A DNA stretch of 64,000 nt. Source: Microbacterium sp. CFH 31415. Its GTDB lineage: Bacteria > Actinomycetota > Actinomycetes > Actinomycetales > Microbacteriaceae. This document shows positions 1-8,700 of the stretch, piece after piece. Made by a program: the position numbers and the translations under genes. Location: contig NZ_JAKYXC010000010.1 in the NCBI RefSeq assembly GCF_022538185.1, positions 62,001-126,000 on the forward strand. The letters are read 5' to 3'. Below the pieces are notes generated by a model. It was given only the letters and a program-made list of their open reading frames with translations. It was not told the origin of the DNA and did not search any database. How positions within the stretch are numbered: the first letter of the stretch is position 1; each line of letters opens with the position of its first letter.

Positions 1-3000
1 CGTCTCGCCGTCCACGATGCCCGTGACCTCCGCGCTCACCCCGCCGGCGGGGACCGACGCCTGACGTGTCGAGAACGCCTGCGAGCTGCGCTTGCCGGGC
101 GCGAGGTCGGCGATCGCCTTCGAGCCGTACGCCGTCTCGAGCGCAACGTCGACCGGAACCTCGTCGCCGTTTGCGGCCGTAACGGCGAGCACGCCCTTGC
201 CGGCGACGCAACGGCCCGTCACGGTGAGCTCGACGTCGAGCTCCGGCGCTGCGGGCGCCGCCGCCCACGCCTGGAATTCGAGGATGCCGCTCGATCCGCC
301 CGCGCTCGCGGAGCCCCACGCCTGCATGAGCGCACGGAGCTTCGTGGTCGTGACCGGCGCGAAAGCCACCTCGTTGACAGTGGTCGACGAGCGTTCGTAG
401 GAGCCCGTCGCCGCGACATCCCGCCACTCACCCGACGCCAGGTCGACGTACTGCAGCTTCCACTCGCGCGGCGGGATCATGCCCACCCCCGATGCATCGC
501 TCGAGTCGCGGAAGAACAGCACGCCGGCCTTGTCGATCGTGACGACCCGGTCCCATTCGAGCTGCACCCACTGCTCGCCGACGTTGGGCCACGTGCCCCA
601 CGACGCTCCGCTCAGTGCGCCGTCGTTGACCGCCGTGACGGAGTTCCAGCCCGAGGTGTAGGACGCGGTCGGCGTCGCGATGGGGGCGATGTTGCCCTCG
701 AGCGGAGCGTTCGGCGACAACGGCACGGTGATCGAGGCGAGCGCCGAGAGGTTGCCCGCGGCATCCCTCGACCGCAGGTACACGACGTGCCGCTCATCGT
801 CGACCGGCACAGCCGTGCCGTACGCCTGCCAGCCGGTGGGCGCGTCGATGGCGTACTCGATGCCGGCGACGCCGGACCCGGCGTCTGCGGCGGTCGCGCT
901 CACCGTGCGCGCGACGATGTCGAGTGTGCCGGTGACGGTGGGGCGCGTCGCGTCGATCTTGACGGGGACGGATGCCTCGGCCGACGTGTTGCCGGCGGTG
1001 TCCGTCGCTCGCGCGGTCACCGTGTGCTCGCCGTCGCCCGATACGGTCGCCTCGGCGAAGCGGACGTTGTCGCTCGCCTGCCAGGCGCCGCCATCGACCG
1101 ACAGCTCGATGCGCGTGCGCACGTCGCGGTCGTCGGTGGCGGTCGCCCGCACGGTCGCGGCCGACAGGAACCACCCGTCGGCGCCGTCGACACCCGACAC
1201 CGCGAGCGCCACGTCGGGCGCCTCCGCGTCGATCGTCTCGCCGAACACCTCGAGTTCGCCGAGGCCGACGCCGGCGTGCGCCTCACCGTCGGTCTGAGCC
1301 GCAAGCACCGCCCGGATGCCCGTGGTCGTGACCGGGTCGAACGTGACCGCGTTCGGGGCGTCGCCGGTCGTGCCGTATGCATCCGCACCGGTGACGTCCT
1401 GCCACTCGCCCTCGACGAGCGCCTGCACGGCCCACGACCGGGGCACGGCGACACCGTCGCCGGCGTCGGGTCCGGCCCGGTCGCTCCAGAAGTGCGCGGT
1501 CACGCCATCGACGCGAACGGGCTCCTCCCAGGTGTATCCGGCCCAGCGGGTGGCGGCGTCGCCGGCCGCGGTCGTCCACACCGGGTGTGCCGATCCCTCA
1601 TAGAGGACCTGGCCGTCGTTGAGCGCCGCGAGCGACGAGCCGCCGGCCGTCGCCTGCGCCTCGGGCATGCCGGTCAGCGCGAGGTTGGTGCGCCACGGGT
1701 CCTCACCGAGGACGGTCACCGTCGCGTCGACGCGACCTGCGGCGTAGCCCTCGACGAAGCCGCTCACCGTGAACTCGCCGGCGGCCGTGATGTCGGCGGG
1801 GTCGATCTCGCCCCAGCGCACCGGCGCGGGCAGCGTCTCGTCGCCGTACGTGAGGCTCACGGTCTCAGGAAGCTCCGGCGGGGTGCCGATGACGGTCTGC
1901 ACCGCCACCGGCTCGACGCCGTCGGGCTGTGCGGCGTGCACCTCCCACTCCTCCACGGCGAGCGCGGAGTACTGCGGCGGGTTGGCCGCGTTGGGCGAGG
2001 CGTTGAGCACTGCGCGCAGCCGCGACGTCGTCACCGCACCGAAGGTCACCTGATGGACGGCCGTCGTGGCCGTCGGGTAGCCGCTCGGGTCAGGCACGTC
2101 CTTCCACTCACCCGCATCCCAGTACTGCAGCATCCACGACGAGGGGTCGGAGACACCGTTGCCCGTACCGGGAGCGGCGTCGCGCCAGAACTTGATGCGC
2201 GCGCGATCGACACGGACGGGGACGTCCCAGTCGTACTGGATCCACTGCTGCGCCGGGCGGTTCGCCGTCCAGCTTCCCCACATGTCCGGCGGAAGCGGAT
2301 TGGGACGGACGAGCTCGTCGTTGAGCGATCTGATCCAGTACTGGGTGGGGATCGGCTCATTTGAGGCGGATGCCGTCGCCCACGGCGCGACGTTCGACCG
2401 GGGCGTGAGGTTCGGGCCCTTCACCGGGGTAGGGGTCACGGGGAGGATGCGCGCCGGGGTCTGGGTGTCGTCCCACTCGAGGTGGTCGATCGCGACCGAG
2501 CGGCGGAAGTGGTTCCCGCCGACGGCGTCGGCCGTGTGGTACGCCATGTACCACTCGCCGTTGAACTCCGCGATCGCCGGGTGGCTCGTCGTCGACGACA
2601 CCGGCGCGAGAATGCGGCCACGGTGGGTCCACGGCCCGAGCGGGCTGGAGGCCGTCGAGTAGGCGATGCACGCGTGGTAGTTCGCCGGCGTGCACGAGCT
2701 GGTCGGGCCGGCGTTGTTCGCGGCATAGGCCAGGTAGTAGGTGTCGTTGCGCGTGAAGAGCCACGCCGCCTCGAAGAACCCGGTGACGCCGCTCGTGATG
2801 TTCGTCGGCGTCCCGATGCGGGTCTTCATGTCGGCCTGCAGCTCGATCGCCATCAGACGGCTGAAGCTGCCCCAGTACATCCAGACGCGACCGTCGTCCA
2901 CGAGCACGGTCGGATCGATGTTGTGCGCGTCGTTGCCGAGGATGGTCTGCGAGACGATCGGTCCGCCGGCGTGGTCGGCCCAGGGGCCGAGCGGCGTGTC

Positions 3001-3450
3001 CGACACCGCGACGCCGATGCCGAACTTGTCGGGCGCGGTGCTCGCCGCCTCGTTGACCGGGACGTACCAGTAGAAGCGCCCGTCGACGCCCTTCACGACC
3101 TGGCCGGCGTAGGCGCGACCGGACGTGGCCCAGGAGAACACCGTCTCGGGCCGCATCAGCGACGGGTGGTGCTCCCAGTCGCCGCTGTCGACGTCGGTCG
3201 TCGAGAACGCCTGCCACTCGTTCATGATGAAGTCGTTGGTCGTCGTGCCGGCTTGGTCGCGCCCCGCGTGGATGTACAGCGTGTCGCCGTCCGCGAGCAG
3301 GCTGGGGTCGGCGGAGTACACGGAGCCGTCTCCGATGATCGGGTTCTCGGTCGCCGCGATCGCCGGCGACAGCGGCGACAGCGTGACGACCAGCGCCCCG
3401 ACCGCGACGGCGGCCAGCGCGGCCATCGTCTTCTTCGATTTCGCGACCAC
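1..3450 (-). CDS. Secreted GH43 glycosidase with discoidin and Ig-like domains (C-terminus off the left edge)
   Basis: The reverse strand is open from a GTG at 3450 to the window edge (1150 residues visible, no stop). The start has a GAGGA ribosome site 5 bases upstream and gives a signal peptide (KSKK, hydrophobic stretch, Ala-rich cleavage site near residue 33). Residues about 40-330 form a GH43 five-bladed propeller: base D48 in YSADPSLL, D179 in NIDPTVLVDDG, acid E227 in GFFEAAWLF. A F5/8 type C (discoidin-like) domain follows at about 345-480, an Ig-like segment near 530-580, a second F5/8-like domain at 588-720, two Ig-like repeats at 740-900 and a third F5/8-like domain at 918-1065. 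GH43 enzymes act on arabinan, arabinoxylan or xylooligosaccharides; I cannot assign the subfamily. Expected to be secreted and to bind polysaccharide. Overlapping plus-strand ORFs are shadows. Confidence 0.9.
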   Translation of the reverse strand, partial: MVAKSKKTMAALAAVAVGALVVTLSPLSPAIAATENPIIGDGSVYSADPSLLADGDTLYIHAGRDQAGTTTNDFIMNEWQAFSTTDVDSGDWEHHPSLMRPETVFSWATSGRAYAGQVVKGVDGRFYWYVPVNEAASTAPDKFGIGVAVSDTPLGPWADHAGGPIVSQTILGNDAHNIDPTVLVDDGRVWMYWGSFSRLMAIELQADMKTRIGTPTNITSGVTGFFEAAWLFTRNDTYYLAYAANNAGPTSSCTPANYHACIAYSTASSPLGPWTHRGRILAPVSSTTSHPAIAEFNGEWYMAYHTADAVGGNHFRRSVAIDHLEWDDTQTPARILPVTPTPVKGPNLTPRSNVAPWATASASNEPIPTQYWIRSLNDELVRPNPLPPDMWGSWTANRPAQQWIQYDWDVPVRVDRARIKFWRDAAPGTGNGVSDPSSWMLQYWDAGEWKDVPDPSGYPTATTAVHQVTFGAVTTSRLRAVLNASPNAANPPQYSALAVEEWEVHAAQPDGVEPVAVQTVIGTPPELPETVSLTYGDETLPAPVRWGEIDPADITAAGEFTVSGFVEGYAAGRVDATVTVLGEDPWRTNLALTGMPEAQATAGGSSLAALNDGQVLYEGSAHPVWTTAAGDAATRWAGYTWEEPVRVDGVTAHFWSDRAGPDAGDGVAVPRSWAVQALVEGEWQDVTGADAYGTTGDAPNAVTFDPVTTTGIRAVLAAQTDGEAHAGVGLGELEVFGETIDAEAPDVALAVSGVDGADGWFLSAATVRATATDDRDVRTRIELSVDGGAWQASDNVRFAEATVSGDGEHTVTARATDTAGNTSAEASVPVKIDATRPTVTGTLDIVARTVSATAADAGSGVAGIEYAIDAPTGWQAYGTAVPVDDERHVVYLRSRDAAGNLSALASITVPLSPNAPLEGNIAPIATPTASYTSGWNSVTAVNDGALSGASWGTWPNVGEQWVQLEWDRVVTIDKAGVLFFRDSSDASGVGMIPPREWKLQYVDLASGEWRDVAATGSYERSSTTVNEVAFAPVTTTKLRALMQAWGSASAGGSSGILEFQAWAAAPAAPELDVELTVTGRCVAGKGVLAVTAANGDEVPVDVALETAYGSKAIADLAPGKRSSQAFSTRQASVPAGGVSAEVTGIVDGET

Positions 3451-3503
3451 GTCGTCCTCATTCCTCGAAGGGCTCAGGGAGCTCCCACCACGGTTGAGGG
3501 GAC

Positions 3504-3515
3504 GTTATCGGTAAC
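3504..3515. promoter_or_regulatory. LacI-type operator upstream of the GH43 gene
   Basis: GTTATCGGTAAC reads GTTACCGATAAC on the coding strand, a CG-centred near-palindrome typical of LacI-family operators in actinobacteria. It lies 54 bases upstream of the GTG and overlaps a possible -10 (GATAAC), with TTGCGA 16 bases further upstream as a weak -35. Repression of the GH43 gene is inferred. Its operator sequence differs from those of the galactoside and gal loci in this window. Confidence 0.55.
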
Positions 3516-3532
3516 AGCACGGGAGTCGCAAG

Positions 3533-3554
3533 CCTTTTCGAAGTTTTCGAAACG
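3533..3554. promoter_or_regulatory. Paired TTTTCGAA motif between GH43 and LCP genes
   Basis: CCTTTTCGAAGTTTTCGAAACG contains two overlapping TTTCGAA palindromes. AAACTTTCGAA-like elements are known upstream of xylanase and xylosidase genes in Streptomyces, so a second repressor site for the GH43 gene is plausible. It could also simply be the AT-richer spacer between the genes. Confidence 0.35.
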
Positions 3555-3557
3555 CCG

Positions 3558-4868
3558 TCACTCCTGCGGCTTGGTGCACGTGGTCTGCGCCGCGGTCTGT
3601 CCCGCGATGTCCGAAGGCAGGTCGACGCGCTCCTGGACGACGGGCGTGCCGGTCGGATCCGGCGTCGCGGTCGCGGCATCCGGTCCGCCCTCGTCACTCG
3701 GCGTCTCGGACGGCGTCGGCGTCTGCGGGACCGCTTCGCCGGTGACCTCGATGGCCAGACCCTGGCTGGACTCGCCGGTGAGGGTGAGGGGCTGGTTCGC
3801 CTGCAGGGCGCTGAACAGCACGTCGGCCGCCTCGGTGACCGGGTAGACCTGCACGCCGTCCCACGAGTAGGCCGTCGGATACTGGACGAACACGATGTCC
3901 TCGTAGGGCACATCCTTCGCCGCCATGGCGATCTGCACCATCAGCGTGGGGTTCGCGAGCGACTGGCTGAGCACGAGCTGCTTCTGCTGCACCTGGCTGA
4001 TCGCGGTCGTCGCGAGGGTGAACAGCACGCCCGGGTCGGCCAGCACCGCATCGGACTGCAGTTTGCGCACCATCGACGACATGAACTGCTGCTGGTTCGA
4101 GATGCGCCCGAGGTCGGAGCCATCGCCGATTCCGTGGCGCATGCGCAGGAACTGAAGAGCCTGCCGGCCCTCGAGCGTGTGGGTGCCCGCCGCGAGCGTC
4201 AGGCCGGTGTGCGGGTCGTGGACGTCGCCCGTGACGCACACGTCGACGCCTCCGATCGCATCCGACATGTTGATGACGCCCGCCCAGCGGATCGCCGCGG
4301 CGAAGTCGATCTTGTCGTGGATGAGCGATTCGACGGTGAGCGCGGTGCAGGCCAGTCCGCCATAGGTGTACGACACGTTGAGCTTCTGTGCGCTCATGGC
4401 CGGATAGGTGCCCGACCCGTCCTCGGTGGGGCAGGCCGGGATCGGCACCACCATGTCGCGAGGGAACGACACCACCGTGATGCGGCGCGGCTCGTCCGAG
4501 ATGTGCACGAGCAGGGTGACATCGTTGCGCTCGCCGTCGACGTCGCCGTTCTGGCAGGCCGCCGACAGGGCGGCGTTCTCTCCCTCGCACGAGTCCGTGC
4601 CGACCAGCAGCAGGTTCGCGCCGCCCTCGATGGCTCCGAGCGACGGGGGGATGGGCTCGTCCTCGCCGAGGACGACCGCGTTGGCGGAGAGCGAGTGCGC
4701 GGCATCCCACACGCTGAAGGCGGTGATGCTCGTGGCGCTCACTCCGATGACGGCGAGCGCGACGGCGAAGACGGCGAGGAAGGCGACGAGCGGATGCCGG
4801 TCCCGGTGCACCGCGTGGCGCGCGAGGGGGACGCGGCCCTCCTCCGAGGGTCGAGTGCCTGCGGGCAT
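3558..4868 (-). CDS. LytR-CpsA-Psr (LCP) family cell-wall glycopolymer ligase, first copy
   Basis: 436 residues: a short cytoplasmic N-terminus, one membrane segment (about residues 27-52) and an extracellular LCP domain. LCP enzymes transfer teichoic-acid-like or polysaccharide chains from undecaprenyl carriers to peptidoglycan. Family signatures seen are VVSFPRDMVVPIP, QKLNVSYTYGG, INMSDAIGGVDVCV and FLRMRHGIGDGSDLGRISNQ, which hold the Arg/Asp residues that bind pyrophosphate and Mg. The tail is Pro/Thr/Ser-rich. Its ATG overlaps the TGA of the upstream LCP gene (TGATG), so the two are translationally coupled. The second copy has the same architecture and probably arose by tandem duplication. 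Confidence 0.93.
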   Translation of the reverse strand: MPAGTRPSEEGRVPLARHAVHRDRHPLVAFLAVFAVALAVIGVSATSITAFSVWDAAHSLSANAVVLGEDEPIPPSLGAIEGGANLLLVGTDSCEGENAALSAACQNGDVDGERNDVTLLVHISDEPRRITVVSFPRDMVVPIPACPTEDGSGTYPAMSAQKLNVSYTYGGLACTALTVESLIHDKIDFAAAIRWAGVINMSDAIGGVDVCVTGDVHDPHTGLTLAAGTHTLEGRQALQFLRMRHGIGDGSDLGRISNQQQFMSSMVRKLQSDAVLADPGVLFTLATTAISQVQQKQLVLSQSLANPTLMVQIAMAAKDVPYEDIVFVQYPTAYSWDGVQVYPVTEAADVLFSALQANQPLTLTGESSQGLAIEVTGEAVPQTPTPSETPSDEGGPDAATATPDPTGTPVVQERVDLPSDIAGQTAAQTTCTKPQE

Positions 4869-6142
4869 CAGCCGTCGGCTCGCACGTTGCCTGCGGAGCA
4901 GGTGCGGTCAGCGGCGGAGGTTCCGGGGATCGAGTCCGGCAGGTCGACCGGAACCTCGGTAGCGCCGGGAGTCGGCGTCGTCGAGGGCGTGGCCGTGGTG
5001 GGCGTCTCGTCGGCGCCGGGCTCGACCGTGATCACGCCGCCGCCGAGGTTCGCGTCGTTGGTGACGTTGATCGGCTCGTTGGCCGCGAGCGCCGACCACA
5101 GCGCTTCGGCCGCCTGACGGTTGGGGATCACGCGGTTCTCGTCGTACGGGTCCTGGTCCACGGGGTACTGCACGAAGACGATCTCCTCGAACGGCACGTT
5201 CTTCACTGCGAGGGCGATCTGCACGAGGGTCATCGGATTGGCGAGCGACTCGCTCGGGGTGATGTTGTCAACGGCGGTCGTCGCCAGCTTGTAGAGCGTC
5301 GCGGGGTCGGACAGCACCTCTTCGCTCACGAGCTTGCGGGCGAGGCTCGACATGTACTGCTGCTGGTTGCTGATACGGGCGAGATCGCTGCCGTTCGCGA
5401 GCCCGTAGCGCGTGCGCAGGAACTGGAGCGCTTCGAGGCCCTGCACATTGCGCTCGCCGGCGGGCCAGTCGATGCCGGTGTTGCTGTCGCGGATGCCGCC
5501 GTTGCCGATGCACACGTCGACGCCGCCGATCGCGTCGGTGATGTTGATGACGTTGCCGAAGCTGACCTTGGCGGCGAACGGGATGCTGAGACCGCTGAGC
5601 TCGGAGATGGTCTTGTTCACGCACGACAGGCCGCCGTACGACCACGCGGTGTTGATCTGGTCGTTGGAGACCCCGCCTGTGACGGATCCGTCCTCGCTGG
5701 TGCACGACGGGATCGGGATCATGAGGTCGCGCGGGAACGAGATCACGGTGACGCGCCGCGGATCGTCGGAGATGTGCACCAGCATGTTGACGTCGTTGAG
5801 CTGGCCTTCGGAGTCGGCGCCGGTGCACCGCTCGCCGAAGTACTTCGCGTACTGCGGCTCGCACTCGTCAGTGCCGACGAGGAGCAGATTCACGCCCCCC
5901 TCGATCGCCCCGATGTCGGGCGGGACGTCTTCCTGGCCCTCGAGCGCCACCGCGTTCTCGGCGACGCTCCCCGTCAGGTCGGTGAGCGCGTAGGCGGCGA
6001 CACCGGCGGTGGAGACGAGGATGACGGCGACGACCACGCCGACCAGCTTCATGATCAGCGAGATGGGGTGAGGCGAGGTCAGCTCACCGTGCCGCGCGAC
6101 GGTGCGACGGCCACGCTTCGCGGGCTTGGTCGTCTCGGCCAC
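4868..6142 (-). CDS. LytR-CpsA-Psr (LCP) family cell-wall glycopolymer ligase, second copy
   Basis: 424 residues from a GTG at 6142, chosen because GAGAGGA lies 6 bases upstream; any longer reading would run into the tRNA gene. A basic cytoplasmic N-terminus is followed by a membrane helix (about residues 30-55) and an LCP domain with VISFPRDLMIPIP, DQINTAWSYGG, VINITDAIGGVDVCI and FLRTRYGLANGSDLARISNQ. It is transcribed first in a two-gene unit with the neighbouring LCP gene. The expected role is attachment of secondary wall polymers to peptidoglycan at the outer membrane face. Which polymer each copy handles cannot be told from sequence. Confidence 0.92.
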   Translation of the reverse strand: MAETTKPAKRGRRTVARHGELTSPHPISLIMKLVGVVVAVILVSTAGVAAYALTDLTGSVAENAVALEGQEDVPPDIGAIEGGVNLLLVGTDECEPQYAKYFGERCTGADSEGQLNDVNMLVHISDDPRRVTVISFPRDLMIPIPSCTSEDGSVTGGVSNDQINTAWSYGGLSCVNKTISELSGLSIPFAAKVSFGNVINITDAIGGVDVCIGNGGIRDSNTGIDWPAGERNVQGLEALQFLRTRYGLANGSDLARISNQQQYMSSLARKLVSEEVLSDPATLYKLATTAVDNITPSESLANPMTLVQIALAVKNVPFEEIVFVQYPVDQDPYDENRVIPNRQAAEALWSALAANEPINVTNDANLGGGVITVEPGADETPTTATPSTTPTPGATEVPVDLPDSIPGTSAADRTCSAGNVRADG

Positions 6143-6193
6143 TCGTGTCCTCTCGGGGGAAGCTGCTCTCACTGGTACGCCCCCGGCGCTCTG

Positions 6194-6278
6194 CGGAGGG
6201 TGTGGGATTCGAACCCACGGGACATTGCTGCCCACTGGTTTTCAAGACCAGGTCCATCGGCCGCTCGGACAACCCTCC
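6194..6278 (-). tRNA. tRNA-Ser (anticodon UGA)
   Basis: 85 nt on the reverse strand. The 7-bp acceptor stem (GGAGGGT/ACCCTCC), discriminator G, anticodon arm CTGGTCTTGAAAACCAG with a TGA anticodon, a long variable arm typical of serine tRNA and the T-loop GTTCGAATC are all visible. No CCA is encoded. It lies on the same strand as serS about 1 kb away. Confidence 0.95.
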
Positions 6279-6384
6279 CGACGATCCCTCAAGCGAGGCA
6301 TCCGTCAGACAGGCGTCGAGTCTAACCGACAGACCGCCTCCCGATTCTTCCAGCGACGCCTGTGGAAGGTCTGAAAGGGCGCGC

Positions 6385-7293
6385 TCAGAGCTTGCGCAGC
6401 ACCGCTGCGACGCCGCCCGCCTGAACCGACGTGGTGGTCTCGCCCGCGGCATCCCGAACCTCCTGCGGGCCCTGTTCCATAGCAACCGCCCGGCCGCCGT
6501 TCTCGAGCGCCCACCGGAACATGCCGACGTCGTTGCGGCCGTCGCCGATCACGAGCACGTGCGCCGGGTCGATGCCCAGCTCGGTGCGCACGATCTCGAG
6601 GCCCGTGCTCTTGTCGACCCCGTGCGGCGCGATGTCGAGCCACGCCGTCCAGCCGACGGCGTACGAGACCTGGTTGAGGCCGATGCGCTCGACGAGGTCG
6701 AGGAAGTCCTGTGGACCCTGCTCGGGGGCGACCACGACGATGCGGCACACGGGCTGCGCGCCGAGCTCGTCGAAGCCGACGCGGCGCGCGTGCACGAGGT
6801 TCCAGTCCTCGAGGTACTCGGTGTACAGCCGCTGCCCGTCCGGCAGCTCGACGAGGTAGCGGGCGTCAGGCAGATGCTCGCGCAGCAGCGTCAGCACCTC
6901 GGTGGGATCGAACGTCTCGATGTGGTCGCGCTCATAGCGCACCTCGTCACCGTCGACGCGCTTGAGCACCACGGCGCCGTTCGAGCACACGACGTACTCG
7001 GGCGAGAGCCCCAGTACACGCATGATGCCGCGCGTGCCCTCCCAGCTGCGGCCGGTGGCGATCATGACCTCATGGCCCGCGCGCCGCGCGTGCTCGACGG
7101 CCTCGACGACGCCCGGGCTGAGCGACTCGTCCTCGAGGATCAGCGTGCCGTCGATGTCGAGCACGATGAGCAGCCGCTCGGTGACGATCGACGGGTCTTC
7201 AGTGTCGCGCGCGACCCGCTCGACGAGCTTGGCCGCCTTCTTGGGCTTGACGACCTTGATCGACCCGGTCGGCGGAAGATGCGCTTCCGTCAT
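6385..7293 (-). CDS. HAD-superfamily (Cof-type) hydrolase
   Basis: 302 residues. After an N-terminal extension of about 40 residues comes HAD motif I (VLDIDGTLIL, catalytic Asp pair), motif II in MIATGRSW, a C2-type cap, a motif III lysine in GVDKSTGLE and motif IV IGDGRNDVGMF. Cof-type HAD proteins are cytosolic phosphatases of sugar phosphates or cofactors; the substrate cannot be assigned. It lies 55 bases downstream of serS on the same strand and is probably cotranscribed with it. The intergenic TCGCCCGAAGGGGGCGA could fold over the AAGGGGG ribosome site, which would dampen translation. Confidence 0.88.
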   Translation of the reverse strand: MTEAHLPPTGSIKVVKPKKAAKLVERVARDTEDPSIVTERLLIVLDIDGTLILEDESLSPGVVEAVEHARRAGHEVMIATGRSWEGTRGIMRVLGLSPEYVVCSNGAVVLKRVDGDEVRYERDHIETFDPTEVLTLLREHLPDARYLVELPDGQRLYTEYLEDWNLVHARRVGFDELGAQPVCRIVVVAPEQGPQDFLDLVERIGLNQVSYAVGWTAWLDIAPHGVDKSTGLEIVRTELGIDPAHVLVIGDGRNDVGMFRWALENGGRAVAMEQGPQEVRDAAGETTTSVQAGGVAAVLRKL

Positions 7294-7348
7294 TCGGTCG
7301 CCCCCTTCGGGCGATGCGCGCTGCCGCGCGCGGGAGGGGCGCCGCGTG

Positions 7349-8635
7349 TCATGCGCGCACAGGCTCCATGACCTCGAGCCCTCCGAGGAACGGGCGCAGC
7401 ACCTCGGGCACGGTCACCGAGCCGTCCTCGCGCTGGTGGGTCTCGAGGAGCGCGACGATCCAGCGCGTGGTCGCGAGCGTGCCGTTGAGCGTCGCGACGG
7501 GCTCGGTCCTGCCGCTGCCCTTGCCCGGCTCGGAGGGGAGCCGGTGGCGGATGTCGAGGCGGCGCGCCTGGTAGGTCGTGCAGTTCGAGGTCGAGGTCAG
7601 CTCGCGGTAGGCGTTCTGCGTCGGGACCCACGCCTCGATGTCGTACTTGCGCGCGGCGCTCGACCCCAGGTCGCCCGCGGCGACGTCGATCACGCGGTAG
7701 CTCAGGCCGAGGTCCTGCAGCATGCGCTCCTGCATCTCGACGAGGCGCAGGTGCTCGGCCTCGGCGTCCGCCGCCGTCGTGTAGACGAACATCTCGAGCT
7801 TGTTGAACTGGTGCACGCGGATGATGCCGCGGGTGTCCTTGCCGTACGAACCGGCCTCTCGGCGGTAGCACGTCGACCAGCCCGCGTAGCGCTTGGCGCC
7901 CGTGCTCAGGTCGAGGATCTCGTCCATGTGGTACCCGGCGAGAGGCACCTCGCTCGTGCCGACGAGGAAGAGGTCGTCGTCCTCGAGGTGGTAGACCTCG
8001 GCGGCGTGCTGCCCGAGGAACCCGGTGCCGCGCATCACCTCGGGACGCACGAGCGTCGGTGGAACGAGCGGCACGAACCCGGCCTTCAGCGCCCGGTCGA
8101 GGGCGAGGTTCATGAGGGCGAGCTCGAGCCGCGCCCCGATGCCCTTGAGGAAGTAGAAGCGGCTGCCCGACACCTTCGTGCCGCGCTCCATGTCGATCGC
8201 GTCGAGCAGTTCGCCGAGCTCGAGGTGGTCGCGGGGCTCGAAGCCGAACGCGGGGACCTCGCCGTGTGTGCGCAGCGTGACGAAGTCGTCTTCGCCACCG
8301 GCGGGGACGCCGTCGATCACGATGTTCTCGATCTGGGAGAGAGCGAGAGCGGATGCCTCTTCCGCCGCCGTGACGGCGTGCTGAGCCTGCTTCACCCGCT
8401 CGCTCAGCTCCTTCGCCTCGGCGACGAGGGCGGCCTTCTCGTCCTTCGGCGCCTGTGCGACCTTCTTGCCGTGGGCGTTCTGCGCGGCCCGCAGCTCTTC
8501 GAATGCGGTGATGGCGGCGCGTCGGGCGCGGTCGGCCTCGAGGGCGGCGTCCACGGTGTCGGGCGACACGCCGCGGGCCTCCTGCGACCGCTTGACCAGC
8601 ACGGGATTCTCGCGAAGCAGGACGGGATCGATCAC
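7349..8635 (-). CDS. serS: Seryl-tRNA synthetase
   Basis: 428 residues from a GTG. An N-terminal coiled-coil arm (about residues 30-105) binds the long variable arm of tRNA-Ser. The class II core follows, with motif 2 in [19 protein letters not shown] and motif 3 in [15 protein letters not shown]. It charges tRNA-Ser in the cytosol using serine and ATP. A TAAGGT box 11 bases before the start suggests a very short leader. Divergent from the lipid kinase gene, with 65 bases between them. Confidence 0.97.
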   Translation of the reverse strand: MIDPVLLRENPVLVKRSQEARGVSPDTVDAALEADRARRAAITAFEELRAAQNAHGKKVAQAPKDEKAALVAEAKELSERVKQAQHAVTAAEEASALALSQIENIVIDGVPAGGEDDFVTLRTHGEVPAFGFEPRDHLELGELLDAIDMERGTKVSGSRFYFLKGIGARLELALMNLALDRALKAGFVPLVPPTLVRPEVMRGTGFLGQHAAEVYHLEDDDLFLVGTSEVPLAGYHMDEILDLSTGAKRYAGWSTCYRREAGSYGKDTRGIIRVHQFNKLEMFVYTTAADAEAEHLRLVEMQERMLQDLGLSYRVIDVAAGDLGSSAARKYDIEAWVPTQNAYRELTSTSNCTTYQARRLDIRHRLPSEPGKGSGRTEPVATLNGTLATTRWIVALLETHQREDGSVTVPEVLRPFLGGLEVMEPVRA

Positions 8636-8700
8636 CCTACAACCTTAGTCGCCGGGCGGGACGCGGCATCCGGCGTCTCATCTGGCCATAGCCTGTACCC

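Noticed and set aside
787-2364. Long plus-strand ORF (525 codons)
   Set aside because: Arg/Gly/Val-rich antisense shadow of the GH43 gene; the opposite strand encodes clear GH43, discoidin and Ig-like domains.
6143-6235. N-terminal extension of the second LCP gene
   Set aside because: The extended frame runs into the tRNA-Ser gene, and its residues are a translation of tRNA sequence; the GTG at 6142 has a ribosome site.
7294-7348. Riboswitch or attenuator between serS and the HAD gene
   Set aside because: Only a short TCGCCC/GGGCGA hairpin over the ribosome site; no known RNA motif.
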